From positions 3,431,693 to 3,495,692 of the forward strand of contig OW388303.1 of NCBI GenBank assembly GCA_936450465.1: DNA of 64,000 bases, read 5' to 3'. How positions within the stretch are numbered: the stretch's first letter is position 1; each line of letters starts with the position of its first letter. Of the stretch, positions 1-13,112 are shown one piece after another. A program made the position numbers and the translations under genes. The notes beneath the pieces were generated by a model. That model worked only from the letters and a program-made list of their open reading frames with translations, was not told the origin of the DNA and did not search any database. This DNA comes from Gibbula magus (lineage: Eukaryota; Mollusca; Gastropoda; Trochida; Trochidae).

Positions 1-2429
1 GAACTGGCGGTAGCGTACGTTATACCGCGAGACAGGATGGGAATGACCCTTCAAACTCTCAGTTTATCCTGTAATGAAGCGGGTAACCCAAACATTCAGC
101 GAGCCGGGCCCATTGTTTCTGAACTTCACTGATAGCGGTCAACTGAGCTATGCACAGGACCACGTGCCACCACAACTAATTCATTATAATTTAATGTACT
201 CTTTTTCCAACTGTCCAATTCTAGAAATTCGAGAGAACGATCTCGAAATGTATTATCAGTCCTGTTCAAAATTGCATACTAAAATCGTTATCATATCAAT
301 TTTGGTCACGCAACATGTATACGTATATTCGTAGCAAGGTTTTCTTGTCTGTGAGCAGATGTGATTTGTAAAATTGAATTTTACTTTTTTGTATTATAAA
401 ATCAATACGGTCTGTATTTCACTGCCCTGTTGATGGTTAACTACGGTCCCATTATTGACTGCAGCATCGACGTGTTAAGAAGGTTATGAGTTTAACTATC
501 TTTTTTCACTTTTTATGCAGTATCTCATGCAAAAATATCACAGCAGCACATATAGTTGAAAGCAGCCAATATTGATGGTTTACTTGATTTATGACGCCTT
601 TTCATCCTTTCCATACATTCAATTGTTTTATAATTCAGATAAATTGTTTAATTATTTGATACCCTGTTCCATCCGTAATTTACTTCGTCTTTCATGTTTT
701 TACTTTCTGAAATCTGTGAGACGATTTTATTAGAGATAGTTTCCGGTAAATCAGTAAAGGACCAAACAGAATGGTTTATATGTGAATAGATGTCAACAAA
801 TAGAAGAATGATGACTAATTGAAATGTCTGTATTGTATATAAATGAATCTACACACAAAAACAGCATTCAAATATAACACACGTCAAACTCCAATTCCAA
901 ATCAAAACAGCCGCCGAGGTAGGATGAGAGTGTGATGTTGCTCACCATTAAGGAGTTAGACAGGTTTACTATTCATAACATCAGTTCCCATTATCTTATG
1001 GAAATAATTTAACATAAAACATTAATTTCTATTTCAATTCAAAGCTTCTACAAGAAGAATGACAGATGGATGGATGAAATGTAGCTGACTTGGTGGAGTG
1101 TCCGATCGTCATATAGAAGATCTGAGTTTGATTCCTGATGCTGCTATTAGTCGTATATTAAGTTGTCAAGACATACGTATGTACAACGCAGAAACAGCTT
1201 TAACCCCTTTCCGGACTACCACTAGACTAACAAGGTACCCAATTTACTGCTGGGAGGACAGAGGCACACTTCGAACTAAGTCACTTACCCAGGGTGACAC
1301 TTATCGCTTATAAGGGTGACACTTATATCGCTTATATACCAGAATAAGACATTTCAGTTAAATAGAATGAATACAGTGAGACGTTCGTTGAAGTGCTTGA
1401 TATCCATAAAACAATTGACTGAATAAGCCGATCCTATTCAAAACGAACATAATATGATATTACCCCACATGTTACCCACTCATCGAAAACAACTTTCTGA
1501 ACAGTTCTAGAAAGATGGCTTACCTAAATATCACTATCTCGATTATGTGTTAAATTGTGTTAATTCATAAACTCTGCAATCATGTTGGTCAATTTGCGTT
1601 TCGACAAAACATTAGTTGAAATTTACTGTGCTGGGCTTGATACTGACAAAACGTATTCGGTATGAGTATCGTATCCTGCGATAGGCGTTTGATCTCATTT
1701 ATAGAGGGTTTTCTTCAGATATATCTAAAAGTAAATCGCTCAATACAAGGAGTGTTTGATTTTGATTATATTGACGCCAAATTGTTTTAATTTGTAAATG
1801 TCGTTGTTTACAACAATCAAAAATAAATTAAACATGCAATTTTCTTAATTTTCAGACTGTGACTCACTGAAATAAATTAAATAATAGACCGTTTGCAAAT
1901 CCTTTCCCTTAAAACTTTTATTTCGGCACGAATGTTTAATTGCAACTTCTGCATGTACTTTAATAAGTAATATGCAATACAGTTTTTGAAATTATTTAAA
2001 ACTTACTATCTTTTATCTTTTTTACATCAGCTTCGGGGCCTTTTTAGTTTTTGAAAGTTATTGTTATTGCTCTCTTGTTCCTTTCTTATTCTTTGAAGTA
2101 TTAAATTGAAACTAAAGATTAAAGGTAACATATATTGTTTGAAGTAGAAATCATTTCTAACGTTCGTTTTCATGCATAATTGTTTTCTTACATAAATGAG
2201 ATAATCAGGAAGTCAGGGGACTTTTATTAGATGTCTGAGGCAGATCGACTATAAAAACATTTCTACATGTATATTCCAAACAAATGAAGAAATTCCCAGC
2301 TCCATGCATAATGTAAAAAACAGACTTTACCTTTTTTCTTAAAGTTATATCTTTGAAGTGGTTAACTGAAATACCAACATGGTGTGTAATGTATGTATTC
2401 ATGAAGTTTACATGAATACAAATAAGTAT
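1..2429. other. AT-rich intergenic stretch, no gene recognised
   Basis: Short open frames here have no recognisable domain and no convincing splice context. The only local structure noted is a short tandem duplication at 1291-1336, two copies of a 22-24 bp unit beginning AGGGTGACACTTAT. A weak tRNA-like pair of A-box and B-box words lies near 1083-1135 but does not fold as a tRNA. Confidence 0.5.
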
Positions 2430-5249
2430 ATATGAAATGTGTTGAACATTTCTATAAAGGGAATATGTCATAAACGTTAACCGGTCTCTGTAAATTCATA
2501 TTTTACACATTTTGTATTACATAAGGCAATGTAAAGGGGTTTGAATTTGTTCAATCAATCATATCTGTTTGGAAAAAAGGGAATACTTTAATTTTCAGTT
2601 ATCAAAATGCAAGAACTCTGTTTATCTAATATGTTGAACAGTTTTAAAGCAAACTTGATGTAGCATTATTAAAATGAATTAAGCGGAAAGGCAACTGATA
2701 AAACATGGTATATGATTACATCTCATTCATTCAAATAACACATTCAGTTGATCAAACACCAAATGGAAGTTAATCACATCAAACATCCCACAAATGAATA
2801 ATTATTGATTTGCTTAGTTAAATGGTCCATTGTTGTAACTAAAGGTTATGTAGTGTGCTCTTATGAAATGATTGTGATATGAAAAACGTGTGAAGGCATA
2901 TCATGACTGTATCTAATTCAATTGATGAGATCAAACAGCAAATAAGTTACAACATGAGCAAGTACTCTATGACTTTATCAACATTTAAAACATATCCATT
3001 TTAAGGGGTTGGATGGTGTTTATTTCATTCGACTTCGAATACATAAGTCTAAGGTTCGAATCCCGCAAGAGCCCGGCAACTCTGTTTTAAAGAGCTCTTG
3101 ATCGTTTATTTGTATTAGGGTTATTATATTTGGGTTAAAGTGCAATGCGTCACTGAATCTCCGTACACCACCAACACAGTTTCACTAGTTCGAGCCGACG
3201 ATTGCAAACTATCCGCTTCCCAAAACCATGCTATTATTGAACCAGATATCATCTTATCTTAGATATAAATTAATTCGAAGGGATATGAATAAAACTGCCA
3301 ACCACACTACAATTATATTAATTGCGTTGTTAACTGGATTGTAAGCAAAGTGAGTCACTGATAGTAAGAGTAATCATATGTCACTAATATTGTTTTGATA
3401 TAGAGAGATCTAGGATTTAAGGATGATAAACTTTTTTATTTTAACAATGTCAATATATTGCAATAGATTGGTATACATGTTAAAATATGCTTGAAAACGG
3501 TAATTATAATATATATAAACATAAATGTTTATCATCTACAACAACCTGTAGAATAAAGTTCAAACTATTTTAATGTTATAACAAGCATTTTGAGTATAAG
3601 TTAACCTTTGTACAATGTAAATGTTGCTTTGTGAAGGAAAGTGTACAGTAAAACATGTATACATTGTATCTAGCATTGGAGGGTCTCTAAGTAATTATTT
3701 GCTCATTAGTTCATGTTACATATATTTGTTGCATGTTCTCTTTAATCGCTTTAACCACAAGAGGAAGTGGTTGTCAGGCCTACAGTAAAATGGATGATAA
3801 TTTGAAGCATGAGTAATGATAAATGATAGTAATTTTATATTGGGTTATTTTTGCTTGCAAAACAATTATTTATAATAGCGTTCTTATGATGTAATGAAAT
3901 ACTTTTTTCAGTTAACCATCAATGTTGTTTTTCTCCTATGTTCTGAATTAATCTTACATGGATCATAGTTAGTCTGATATGTATATTTCTCGTAACCGAT
4001 GTTGACACCAATATTACAGTTTAGATGCGAAGCTCTGTCATGATGAATCGACTCAAAAACGACTCAACAGCTCATTCTTTTATTTGTAATCTGATTTCAG
4101 GAGGTTTGTTGATAATAACGGTAAATGTTTATTTTTTCATTCCATGCTTGCTAATTTTTTTCCGAATTATATACGAGGAGCCGGGGAAACGTAGTTAGTC
4201 CGATTCGGATGTCATTCAAGCTGTCTGTATGCCTCGGTCTATAGCTGTTTTGAAATATTCCTAGAAGCAGAACCAAAACAACATAGAAATTGCTTTAGAT
4301 TTCACATTTCATGTCATGAATGGACAGCCATCGTCATTTGAGTTTTGCCTTATTGATGAACAGTCTATGTTTGCACATAATAACATGCTAATGAAAATCC
4401 ATTCAACATTGATCCATCATCCACGCCAGACTCAGATTAATTACCGTTAGTGAGTAAATGTTGACTTTGCCTTAAAGTGCATAAGGTCATATTCAATTAG
4501 TAGAATATAATGACAAATACACTGAACATCAATCATTGCGGTCACCTTATGCATGATAAATTTATAACAGAGAAAGGTCCAATGTCCTGCATGTATTATG
4601 CTTCACTGTGTTATCTAAATTCTTAGCTTACACTCGTGTAATTTATTGTTATAATTTTCTCTTTTTAATTTAACGTTATTATAAAATGTCAGGTAAGTGA
4701 AGATAGCAATATTAAGCTCCAGGAAGCATGTAATCACGAAGATATAAGTTTAATACATCGTCAAGCATCCATTAACATACACCATTTAAACCCGCATGCT
4801 TTCAAACAAAACCAAAATAACACGATAGAAATTGCTTTAGTTCTGGATACTAATTTCTAATGCATGTTTCAGGAAGTGCGGGGTATTCAGTCTTTGATGT
4901 CAGGAGGAGACCGACATCCTCATTTGAGTTTGTAGATCTTTGAGTTTGAGATAAAAGGAAACACCTTACTTTGAAGTATATCATAAGATGATTGTATGAC
5001 TTAAGTTTTAAACTTTTTGTAATTTGTTCTCTGACCAAAATAACTTTACTAATGATAGACTTTCGCTGTTCGCTTCCCATTGTATTTTCATTGCAGGTGT
5101 GTTTCTGCCATTACTTTTGTAAACGCTGTGCAGTATCTACTAATTTAAGTCATGTTATTTGAATGATCTCAAAAAAAAACAATATAGAAGTTATCAAAGT
5201 CATTGATATACAAATATGCTTAGATCTAACCAAAAGGACGGAAATGAGG

Positions 5250-5420
5250 TGTTAAGATTTGGGGTTTAACGCCACTTTTAAAAGTACTTGACTGGTATCA
5301 CTGCGATTGATAATATTGTAGGGAAAAGTCTATCAACAACATTGTGCCTATGCATTGAGGCACACGTGACAATATCAGGTGGAACTAGTGTAATTTAGTG
5401 CAGCAATGCGTCTCAAACCG
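5250..5420 (+). repeat. SINE-like repeat in copy A
   Basis: The stretch begins near GTTAAGATTTGGGGTTTAAC and ends near CAATGCGTCTCAAACC. The same start, middle (TAATATTGTAGGG) and end words recur at 14,624-14,758, 42,589-42,690 and, in a longer form, 8881-9078. Three of these sit at equivalent positions of the duplicated blocks, so the insertion is older than the duplications. It resembles molluscan SINEs that start with a GGGTTTAACGCC-like word, but the family was not confirmed. A (TA)n run follows its 3' end. Confidence 0.5.
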
Positions 5421-5423
5421 TCA

Positions 5424-5426
<3 letters not shown>

Positions 5427-5458
<32 letters not shown>
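5427..5458. repeat. (TA)16 microsatellite
   Basis: An uninterrupted TA dinucleotide run of 32 bp, a few bases after the 3' end of the SINE-like repeat. It may derive from the tail of that insertion. Confidence 0.9.
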
Positions 5459-5460
<2 letters not shown>

Positions 5461-5979
5461 CACATGATAGTCATCATAGTAGTCTGCAATTCATAATGAA
5501 ACCTTTACATCATTACTTGATAGGATTACAGTAAAGCAAGACAACAACATAGCAATCATTTCTAAATGCATTTATGCATTTAATTTCGATTATTTCGAAA
5601 TTAAGTGTTTACTATAGAAAGCAACATTTAACATCTTAATAAACTGTGTTTACCAAGTAATAATGTCCTGAATATCAAATTAAGGAGATATTAAAACAAG
5701 AATATTTTGAAACGCTGTGTTTTTCAGAAGCAAGAACAGTTAGTAAATACAAAATAATAACTCAGTCGGCTCTAAAAATGGCGTAACTAGTTGTTCAGTC
5801 GTGTTAATATTCACTGTGATCGTAGATGTGTTTTCACACGTAAAAGCAACTGGACCAACATTATTGCAGAGTTTATTAATAAGCACAATCTAGCACATGT
5901 ATAATCTAGTGACTTTGAGGTACGGCTTCTTCCTAGAACTGTTAAGAAACTTGTGTTCAATAAGTGTGTAACATCGTGG

Positions 5980-6330
5980 GGTAATCTTGTTCAGTCTGGC
6001 AATAGACGAAATCGAAGAAACAAACTGCGTCAATATAGACATTTAAAATCTTAATATCTTACTAAGGATTACCATATACCTAGTACCCAAAGGAGTGCCC
6101 TCGTTAATGTTTCGGTTTGGAGTTGCCCTGCTGAAGATTGAAACAGGACGCTATGAAATCCCCAGTAATGGATAGAACATGTTCTTATTGCAGTCGTGAA
6201 ATTGTGGATGCACTCCATACGTTTCACTCCATACGTTTCCTCATACGAGGTAAATCACTGGATGTGTATGAATATATAATGAGTGTACCTGTCACATTTA
6301 TGAACACAAGTGAGACATAATTAAACCATT
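5980..6330 (+). pseudogene. Relic of a LINE ORF2 C-terminal domain
   Basis: Three-frame reading gives fragments in the order RNKLRQYRHLKS, FRFGVALLKIETGRYE and PVMDRTCSYC, then a histidine-rich stretch. They match, in order, the C-terminal region of the intact LINE ORF2 at 53.9-58.6 kb, which has an IETGRY word followed by a CPMC...FHF cysteine-histidine motif. The reading frame is broken by a stop after HLKS and by at least one shift between GRYE and PVMDRT. No RT core is visible upstream, so this is probably a 5'-truncated or decayed insertion in block A. A different LINE subfamily is possible. The link to the LINE C-terminal family is reasonably firm; the exact ends are not. Confidence 0.6.
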
Positions 6331-7320
6331 GGTTGATTCATTGAAAACTCATGGATTAAAATATCCTGCATTGTTGTTGCTATACTTTCTTTGCCGTACA
6401 TTTTACATTTTGTTTTTAATTTCAGCTAGTGTCATTAGAAACGGTTTACTTCATACAATCACATTTTCTAATAATGGAATAATCACAGGAATTGATAAAC
6501 CATTTAAGACAAGCATTTAGTGTAAGTATTTAAGTTATATACATACACTCACGTGAACCTTACCTGGTCAATATCTTCTAACATAATTTGAAACTGAATT
6601 GAACACACTGGAAACTTTTATATTTAGCCTATAACTCTCTAGAACATAACCCTACTTATTAATTTATCAAAAATACATCATTAACGGCCAACATGACAGA
6701 GACAAAGGTTTGTGTTAGGTTCAGATTATCAAACTGGACGATTTAAAACGATAATGGATGGCATTTTTAAAAGACAACTTATTGAAAGTATATTCTTACG
6801 AAGGAATTGATTGTTAAGGACTCCAACATGCAATGTCTACAGAAATGTGATATACCGTATTAAAAGTAGATATATTACATTGTACTTCGAAAAGCATTCA
6901 CTTGTGTCTTTATGTAGAAATATTGTTGTTTGTGTTTAGATACGTCAAGGACACGGCCGAGACTCTACACACATATTTAGATTTGTGTACACTTCATTTT
7001 GCTTCATTTGGAGACATCAGGTATATCAACTCTTAATCGTAGCGTTAACAATAACACTTCAAGACGTCAATGCAAGCCTGGCATTGGGGAAAAACTACTT
7101 TGCTTTCAAGAAGTTTTCAAAAACATCTTCTGATAACATTTTCTTTAACTTATTAGACTATGTTATTTGTATTACTAGCAGAATTTCGTTGATGGTAAGA
7201 CTAAACTTTCCACCTGCTGAACATAACCTGGAAATAACATAATTTTTTCTACGAAGTAGTTAGTGACGAAGGTAATTCACTTTATTTTAATTGTCAAAGA
7301 GGTGACATTATTTAACCTAC

Positions 7321-8299
7321 CTTTTAATCATTTTCTTTGTGTTTCTGTTCTGCTATAATTGGAGCTGTACCTCAAATATTGCTCTAAGAATGTAATTTAC
7401 TTTAAATATTGTTAACACAACATGTTTTTTTAGTTTTGTGGGGTCACATTATTTTTAATAAGGATCACATGGATTTGAACTCTAACTTCATTGAAGGGCT
7501 TGTAACTAGCTACTACATGGAGTTAGCTCCGTTCCCCTGCCTTCACGGAGCTTCAGCCAGCTTCCTGTCTGAATAAGACTGCTTGCAAACAATGCATGCT
7601 AAAGAGGTTCCTTACCAATTGAAACAATCTCAAGAAAGTGTTAATAGTTCACTATATACATGAACAACATATGCTGAATCCATTGCTGTTATACAAAATA
7701 GGGGTCACCGTGTTCGTGCTTTCAATATGAACTCCCAATGTAGTTAGGGGTGCGCAATACAAATACAATTTACACTATCATTTCACACAATCATCATAAT
7801 AAAACAATAAACATAGTTCATAACGATAGCCTTATTTTAATAAAAGGGTTACACATTTATGCAAGTCGAAAATGCAACTTAATTGTTATTTTGAAGCTTT
7901 TTACTTAAAATATACATTTTACCAATTATTGTTTTCTGTTAAACATTAATATTTATGTCAATTAATTTAAAGATTTCCTGGGAAAACTTACTGTTTGATA
8001 GAAATACAATACATAAACAAAATTAACTGAAAAAAATCATATGTTTCCAGACTATCTTGAATAGTTATTGGGAAAAAAAACTAGAGAAATTGTCATTTTT
8101 AGTTGCAAGGGAGAAAACCCTTACTCAATATGCACGACCATTTCCCCTTAAATAAGATTATAGAGCAAAATAACAAAATATATCTCTATCATAAAATAAA
8201 TACTATACTTCACAATTATAATATAATGGTTTTATTATCCTATTTCTAGTTATTTAGTTATTTAAGTTTCTAATGTTCATGACGACCACCGCTACTGAA
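7321..8299. other. Spacer between block copies A and B
   Basis: AT-rich sequence with no recognised coding region. About 7490-7600 resembles 40,285-40,345 at the start of the shared part of copy C, so the true left edge of copy B may lie here, followed by roughly 700 bp absent from copy C. Confidence 0.4.
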
Positions 8300-8880
8300 A
8301 GTGTACAATAAGGCTACCAGGCGATGGTGGCTAAGAACCCCCTTAATGTGTGTTTTATTCAAATATTTTTTACGATGAAATATAGTATCATGTGCTGTAT
8401 TCATCAGGGATATCTTTGTTGTACATATATATGCACTTCGCTGTTGATAGTGAAGATATATAACAACAAGATTTGTCAACCCCACTACGAAATGATGATA
8501 ATTTGTGGCATGAGTAATGGCAACAAATGTTCTGAATTAATCCTACACTAATCGTAGTTAATTTGATGTGAATCCTTCTCGTGACTACGACATTTTGACA
8601 CCAATATTAGTTCAGATGCAAAGGTCTGTCGTGATGAATCGGATAACTTCTGTCGTGATGAATCGGATAACTTGTAGACATATGTATGTTGATAGATTAC
8701 TGTAAATTATTATCTTTTTGATTCATTCTTCCTTTTTATTGTTTTTTTCTCAGAATTTTAAATGTACACATGAATCGTAGTTGATTTACCAATTATTTTA
8801 TTTCCTGAAAATGATATAGAAAAAACAACAACACAGTAAGTGTGTGTAAGTCTTATAATGTGACACTTCCTGTTCAATTC

Positions 8881-9078
8881 GTGAGTTGAGTTGAGTTGGG
8901 GTTTAACCCCGCTTTCAAGAGTATTTCACTTATATCGCGGCTACTAGTATTATGGTAGGGAGACATCCCGCAGTGCCATGTGGCTAAGCATTGCGGTGAA
9001 ACCTGCGAGCATCGGCTGGAACAAGCCATAGGTGGTACTACGCTGAAATTCAGTGTAGCATTGCACCCAAACCTTACA
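8881..9078 (+). repeat. SINE-like repeat, longer copy in block B
   Basis: Starts with repeated GTTGA words and GGGGTTTAACCCC, then contains TACTAGTATTATGGTAGGGAG and GCATTGCGGTGAAACCTGC. The internal part matches a reverse-strand copy at 31,889-31,980 closely, and the first half matches the shorter copies at 5250 and 14,624. Copies A and C lack this insertion at the equivalent place. The family assignment is inference. Confidence 0.55.
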
Positions 9079-9324
9079 CAAAGTTGCCGTGCCCCTGGCG
9101 GGATTGTTCAGTTCGTATCATACTGTTGTAAAGCTTCACCTCGTAGTAAATTAAGCTATAAATAGGACCATCTACTGGCCTATGTAATTATAAATTATCA
9201 AAAACGTACATTATTTTCTGAGAACAGTTGTTCTTTCATTATGTAAAATTGAAATTGACTGCATGCATTTTTCTATAGTATTTTTTTTTGTAATAAAGTC
9301 CATTAACATACATCGTTTATAATT

Positions 9325-12300
9325 GACCAATTTTCAGTTTTGACGTTTAGAGTTATCCGCCCTTGACCGCGAGCAACGTCACGCCTGATGCTAATGGGAA
9401 AGAGCGTTACCTCGCGACCGGGCGATGTGGTAATATCAGTTGATGAGCTTGAGAAGGTCGTAGTTTGAAAAAGAAAAATGACAAAGATTTACACTTCAAC
9501 AATCAAGTATATTTTTCAAGCCTTTTCTTCTATTTTATAAAAATCAAGCATTGTGACAGCGACTACAGTACGACTCTAAGCGACCATAAGGCGTTTGTAA
9601 TCCGTTGCGGAATTTTTTTTCATAATTATACTTTAACAGATTTTTTTCAAATATTTTACCGTGTCAGAATTAACCTCAGCTAGATAATATCATTTCAGTG
9701 TAAATGTTTTGACGGTTGTTTAAACGTCAGAAATGTTTTAAGTAGTATCATACATAGAGCCTACGCAGTTTTATCATGGTGATGTTGGCTATTTTGCACC
9801 GTAAATATAAATATCCTATATTAATCAAATGTTTTTCACATATATGTTCACAGAAATACGGCATTTATTATTTGAAAAATAAACTCAATATGCCAGGCTA
9901 GACATTTTTAAAAAGTTGTTAATACAGGTATGATTCCTGCATTGTTTATAAAATATTCATCAAAACGTTATGGCCGTTGCAGTTTCTGTAATGTACGTTA
10001 ACTATCGTCATGTCACAACTTATCTAGCCAACTATCTTATATATATAAATTACTATAAATTTGTATGTATCGCTATATTATTTTCACTCAAAATAAAATT
10101 ACTCATAAGCTATTGAATATTATAGATTTCTAGTGATTTCATATATATATTCGCTACGTGAGTAATCTCATTCCCCAAAACATTGTAGATCTACATAGGT
10201 ACAATATTCACTATTTTAGATGTCCTGCTTTCAGGTTTATGAATAACGTACGAGTATCAAAAAAGTAAGTTGGAAATTACACTATTTCTGAAAATGAAGA
10301 ATAACATTAAAAGTGTGGTTTCAGGTTTAAATGCGGTACATGTAAAGTAGTCCTACATGCAGAAATTTAATTTCGTTAATTCATAATTTTGAAAATTGTA
10401 GATTTCAACCTTCAAAAATGTTAACGTTCAAATAGTGTATAAAAGTCGAAACGAACATTTTTGGTGTGTACAATGACGTATATTTTACGTATGATATATT
10501 TTTGTGTGTTTCTTCATGTTGACATTTGTCCAAACATTACGGGAATATTGAAAAAGTATTTTTAGTCATTATCGTCCGCTAAAACCCCGTAGGAATCCTT
10601 TAAAATACCCTCAATGAGCATGTGTGTGTTTTCGTTTTGTTCTAAAACTCGAAAGACAACCCTTGCAGATGTGCGTTTTTTTTTCTTTTGAGCATTTCTC
10701 AAAAACATGTTTTGGTTTTCCATAAACACAAAGCCATACCCTAAAAGAGGGTGTGCTTTTATTCAGAAAGATTATAAAGATTATGTACAAAGATGTACGT
10801 AATATTTTTTGGAGTGGGTTATTGTTTTATGACGAGTCGGTAGTATCGCAGCGATGATCAGCGGCGATACTTAAAAAATTGCATACACCACAAGAAACCA
10901 ACTTAGATCCGGCACGAGGGTAGTGTTGAATAGGTATATAAAATAGTGAATACAGCTATAATTATTACACAAGAGTTATATACAGCAACGATTTGGTTAG
11001 ATAAAAATATAAATGTAGGGTGAAAGTTAATATAATCACCTCAGTGGAACACGTTGATGGAAACAACAGCACACATGGTTTTCTCTCACACGTTATGACG
11101 TAATTACCGTTCAGGGATAAATCATTACATTTTCTAAAATTCAGTTTTCATAACAAATCAAAAGACAAATGCACAACATTAACTTTAATTCAAGACTAAA
11201 TATTTTATTTACAAGCAAACCATTAAAGTGCAAGTCCTGTATTGTATTGTGTAATTGAACGAAATTGATATTTTTAATCTTTAATTTGATTACTAAATTC
11301 ATCGCTTACTATGAATTTGTCTCACATGTTTATTAAGGCGTTTCTGTTTATTTCACTTTTGTATCAACTTAATATACACTGAATCATATCTTACAAAGCG
11401 TATATAATGTAACAGAAGTGGTTGGCGCTCTAGGTCTAGTAACGCATACAGCCTATAAAAGATTTAAGATTATCTATAAATGTAAGAAATTAATCTACAG
11501 ATATATTCATATACATTCATTTAAGTTAATGGCCTACGTCAGTGCAACTATTTCGGGTAAGGGACATGTACATGTCTCCAGAAATTGAACTGATTCGTTT
11601 TGAGTTTGTCACATGTATATGTATATATCTTCTTCGGAGTGTCAATTAAACATACATTTTCATAAACATAACGATTGTAACGTTTTCTTTTGAATTCCTC
11701 AGAGATGAACGCTAGGCATTTAAAGTAATTACAAAAAAGAAGACAATAGGGCCTTCTTAAATTGTGACTACCGCCCAGTCGCCCATGAACATCATGGATA
11801 TGGCATTTAATTAAACAATAGATTGATAAAGAAGTGGAAACAAACTGCAGATCAAAATGTTAAGTCTAAAAAACTTATTTCCCCTAAAACAAGGAGGACC
11901 TATATTCATTTTTATTTTTTGTTTCATAAATTACATACATTATAACGTTTTGTCTGTTGAAAAATAGGCTACAACCATATTAAATTGGACTGAATTTTAA
12001 TTATGCCCGTGGTCGAGTCGGTCGCTTAATCTTTCTTGATGTAGACTATACACAAAACTTTTCAATAAATGTAATGCACTATCGAAATTATTATGTCATG
12101 TATTATTTATAAAACGATAATTTCTTCCTTCCCATTAAAAAAAAATACATGTGATAATATGTACGTCTATGATGCCGTTTTAGGTAAATACCACCATATA
12201 TGTGGCCTTGTTCATTTGATAATTTCAAGGAAAATAACTGCTATCGTAGACTTTTTCAAGCAAGGTCTTTTGATTGTTAATCATTTGACACCTGTCAATG

Positions 12301-12455
12301 TTCGTGGCATGGTATGTTTAGGTCGAGGCGAGCTTGAAAAGGTGACCAAAATAACGTTGAACTGAACGTAAGTTTTGGGGATTGCCCGCGGTCACATGAC
12401 TTTTCAAAGGGACATCACTCTAAACCCAGTCGTTTCGCGAAACTGGAAAATGGTC
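9325..12455. mobile_element. 3.1-kb element with imperfect TIRs and AATT duplication
   Basis: The left end reads GACCAATTTTCAGTTTTGAC and the reverse complement of the right end reads GACCATTTTCCAGTTTCGC. Both ends then continue with TTTAGAGT and a CCCTTGA or CCCTTTGA word, so the inverted repeat spans roughly 40-50 bp with gaps. AATT is present directly at both sides (9321-9324 and 12,456-12,459). Copy C preserves the empty site: at 41,610-41,630 the flanks run together with one AATT. Inside I see only short open frames, the longest about 90 codons, with no transposase motif. It is therefore probably a nonautonomous DNA transposon. A 4-bp duplication fits several superfamilies and I do not assign one. 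Confidence 0.75.
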
Positions 12456-13112
12456 AATTGGATGTTTCGGTAAGAACATAACAACTATACATGCATAACA
12501 ATATTAAAATTGCTATACTTTTGGATACTAACATATAATGCATGTCTCATGAAGTGTGGACGGGAATCCTCATTTGAGTTTTGACACAAATTATCAATTT
12601 ATATTTGCACATATCAGTATGCTGATGAAATGTATCAACATTTTATTGAAAATATCATTGATTCATCCTGCCGCCAGACTCAGATTAATTTGACATTAAC
12701 ATTGACTTTGCCTTAAGTGCTATGATTATATTTAGGTAGTAGAATGAAATGACAAATGCCCTGAACACCACTTATATCGGTTACCTTCGGCATCATTTAT
12801 TACAGACAAATGTCAAACATCTCACAACATCTAATGTTTCAGGCTCTGTTAGAATTGCTGTTTTGTTTTGGTATTTGGTATAAAGCTTGAAAGTGTACAT
12901 TTAAATAATGTAACGTGGTTATTTATGTCGTTGTTAGTTAAATGATGATCTCAACAGTATAACTCTACTAAAGCATGTGATGATGAGAACAATACGTTTT
13001 ATAAATTTTCCAGCATCCATGAAATACTCCATGGTTGAAGTGATGTCTCATACTTTTAAAACATTCATTTTTTTCTGTCATCACAGGTCTTAGAGTGGAG
13101 TAAGGTGAACAA

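Larger units (their letters stand above)
2430..7320 (+). repeat. Diverged duplicated block, copy A
   Basis: This stretch is collinear, with many substitutions and indels, with copy B (about 8.3-16.9 kb) and copy C (about 39.4-46.1 kb). Clear anchors are 2440-2770 against 39,380-39,700; 3910-4000 against 40,617-40,710; 4430-4515 against 12,672-12,755 and 42,126-42,212; 4850-5140 against 14,230-14,530; and 6930-7160 against 45,490-45,700. No conserved reading frame was found across copies, so this looks like an old noncoding segmental duplication or a very long low-copy repeat. Percent identity was not computed. Insertions specific to copy A include the LINE relic at about 6 kb. Confidence 0.65.

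Noticed and set aside
1083..1135. tRNA-like A-box and B-box words (TTGGTGGAGTG, GAGTTTGATTCC)
   Set aside because: No cloverleaf folding is possible and no repeated copies were found in the window; perhaps a decayed SINE head.
3006..3075. tRNA-like stretch with GGTTCGAATCCC
   Set aside because: The B-box word is good, but the T stem, anticodon stem and acceptor stem do not pair, so it is not called as a tRNA.
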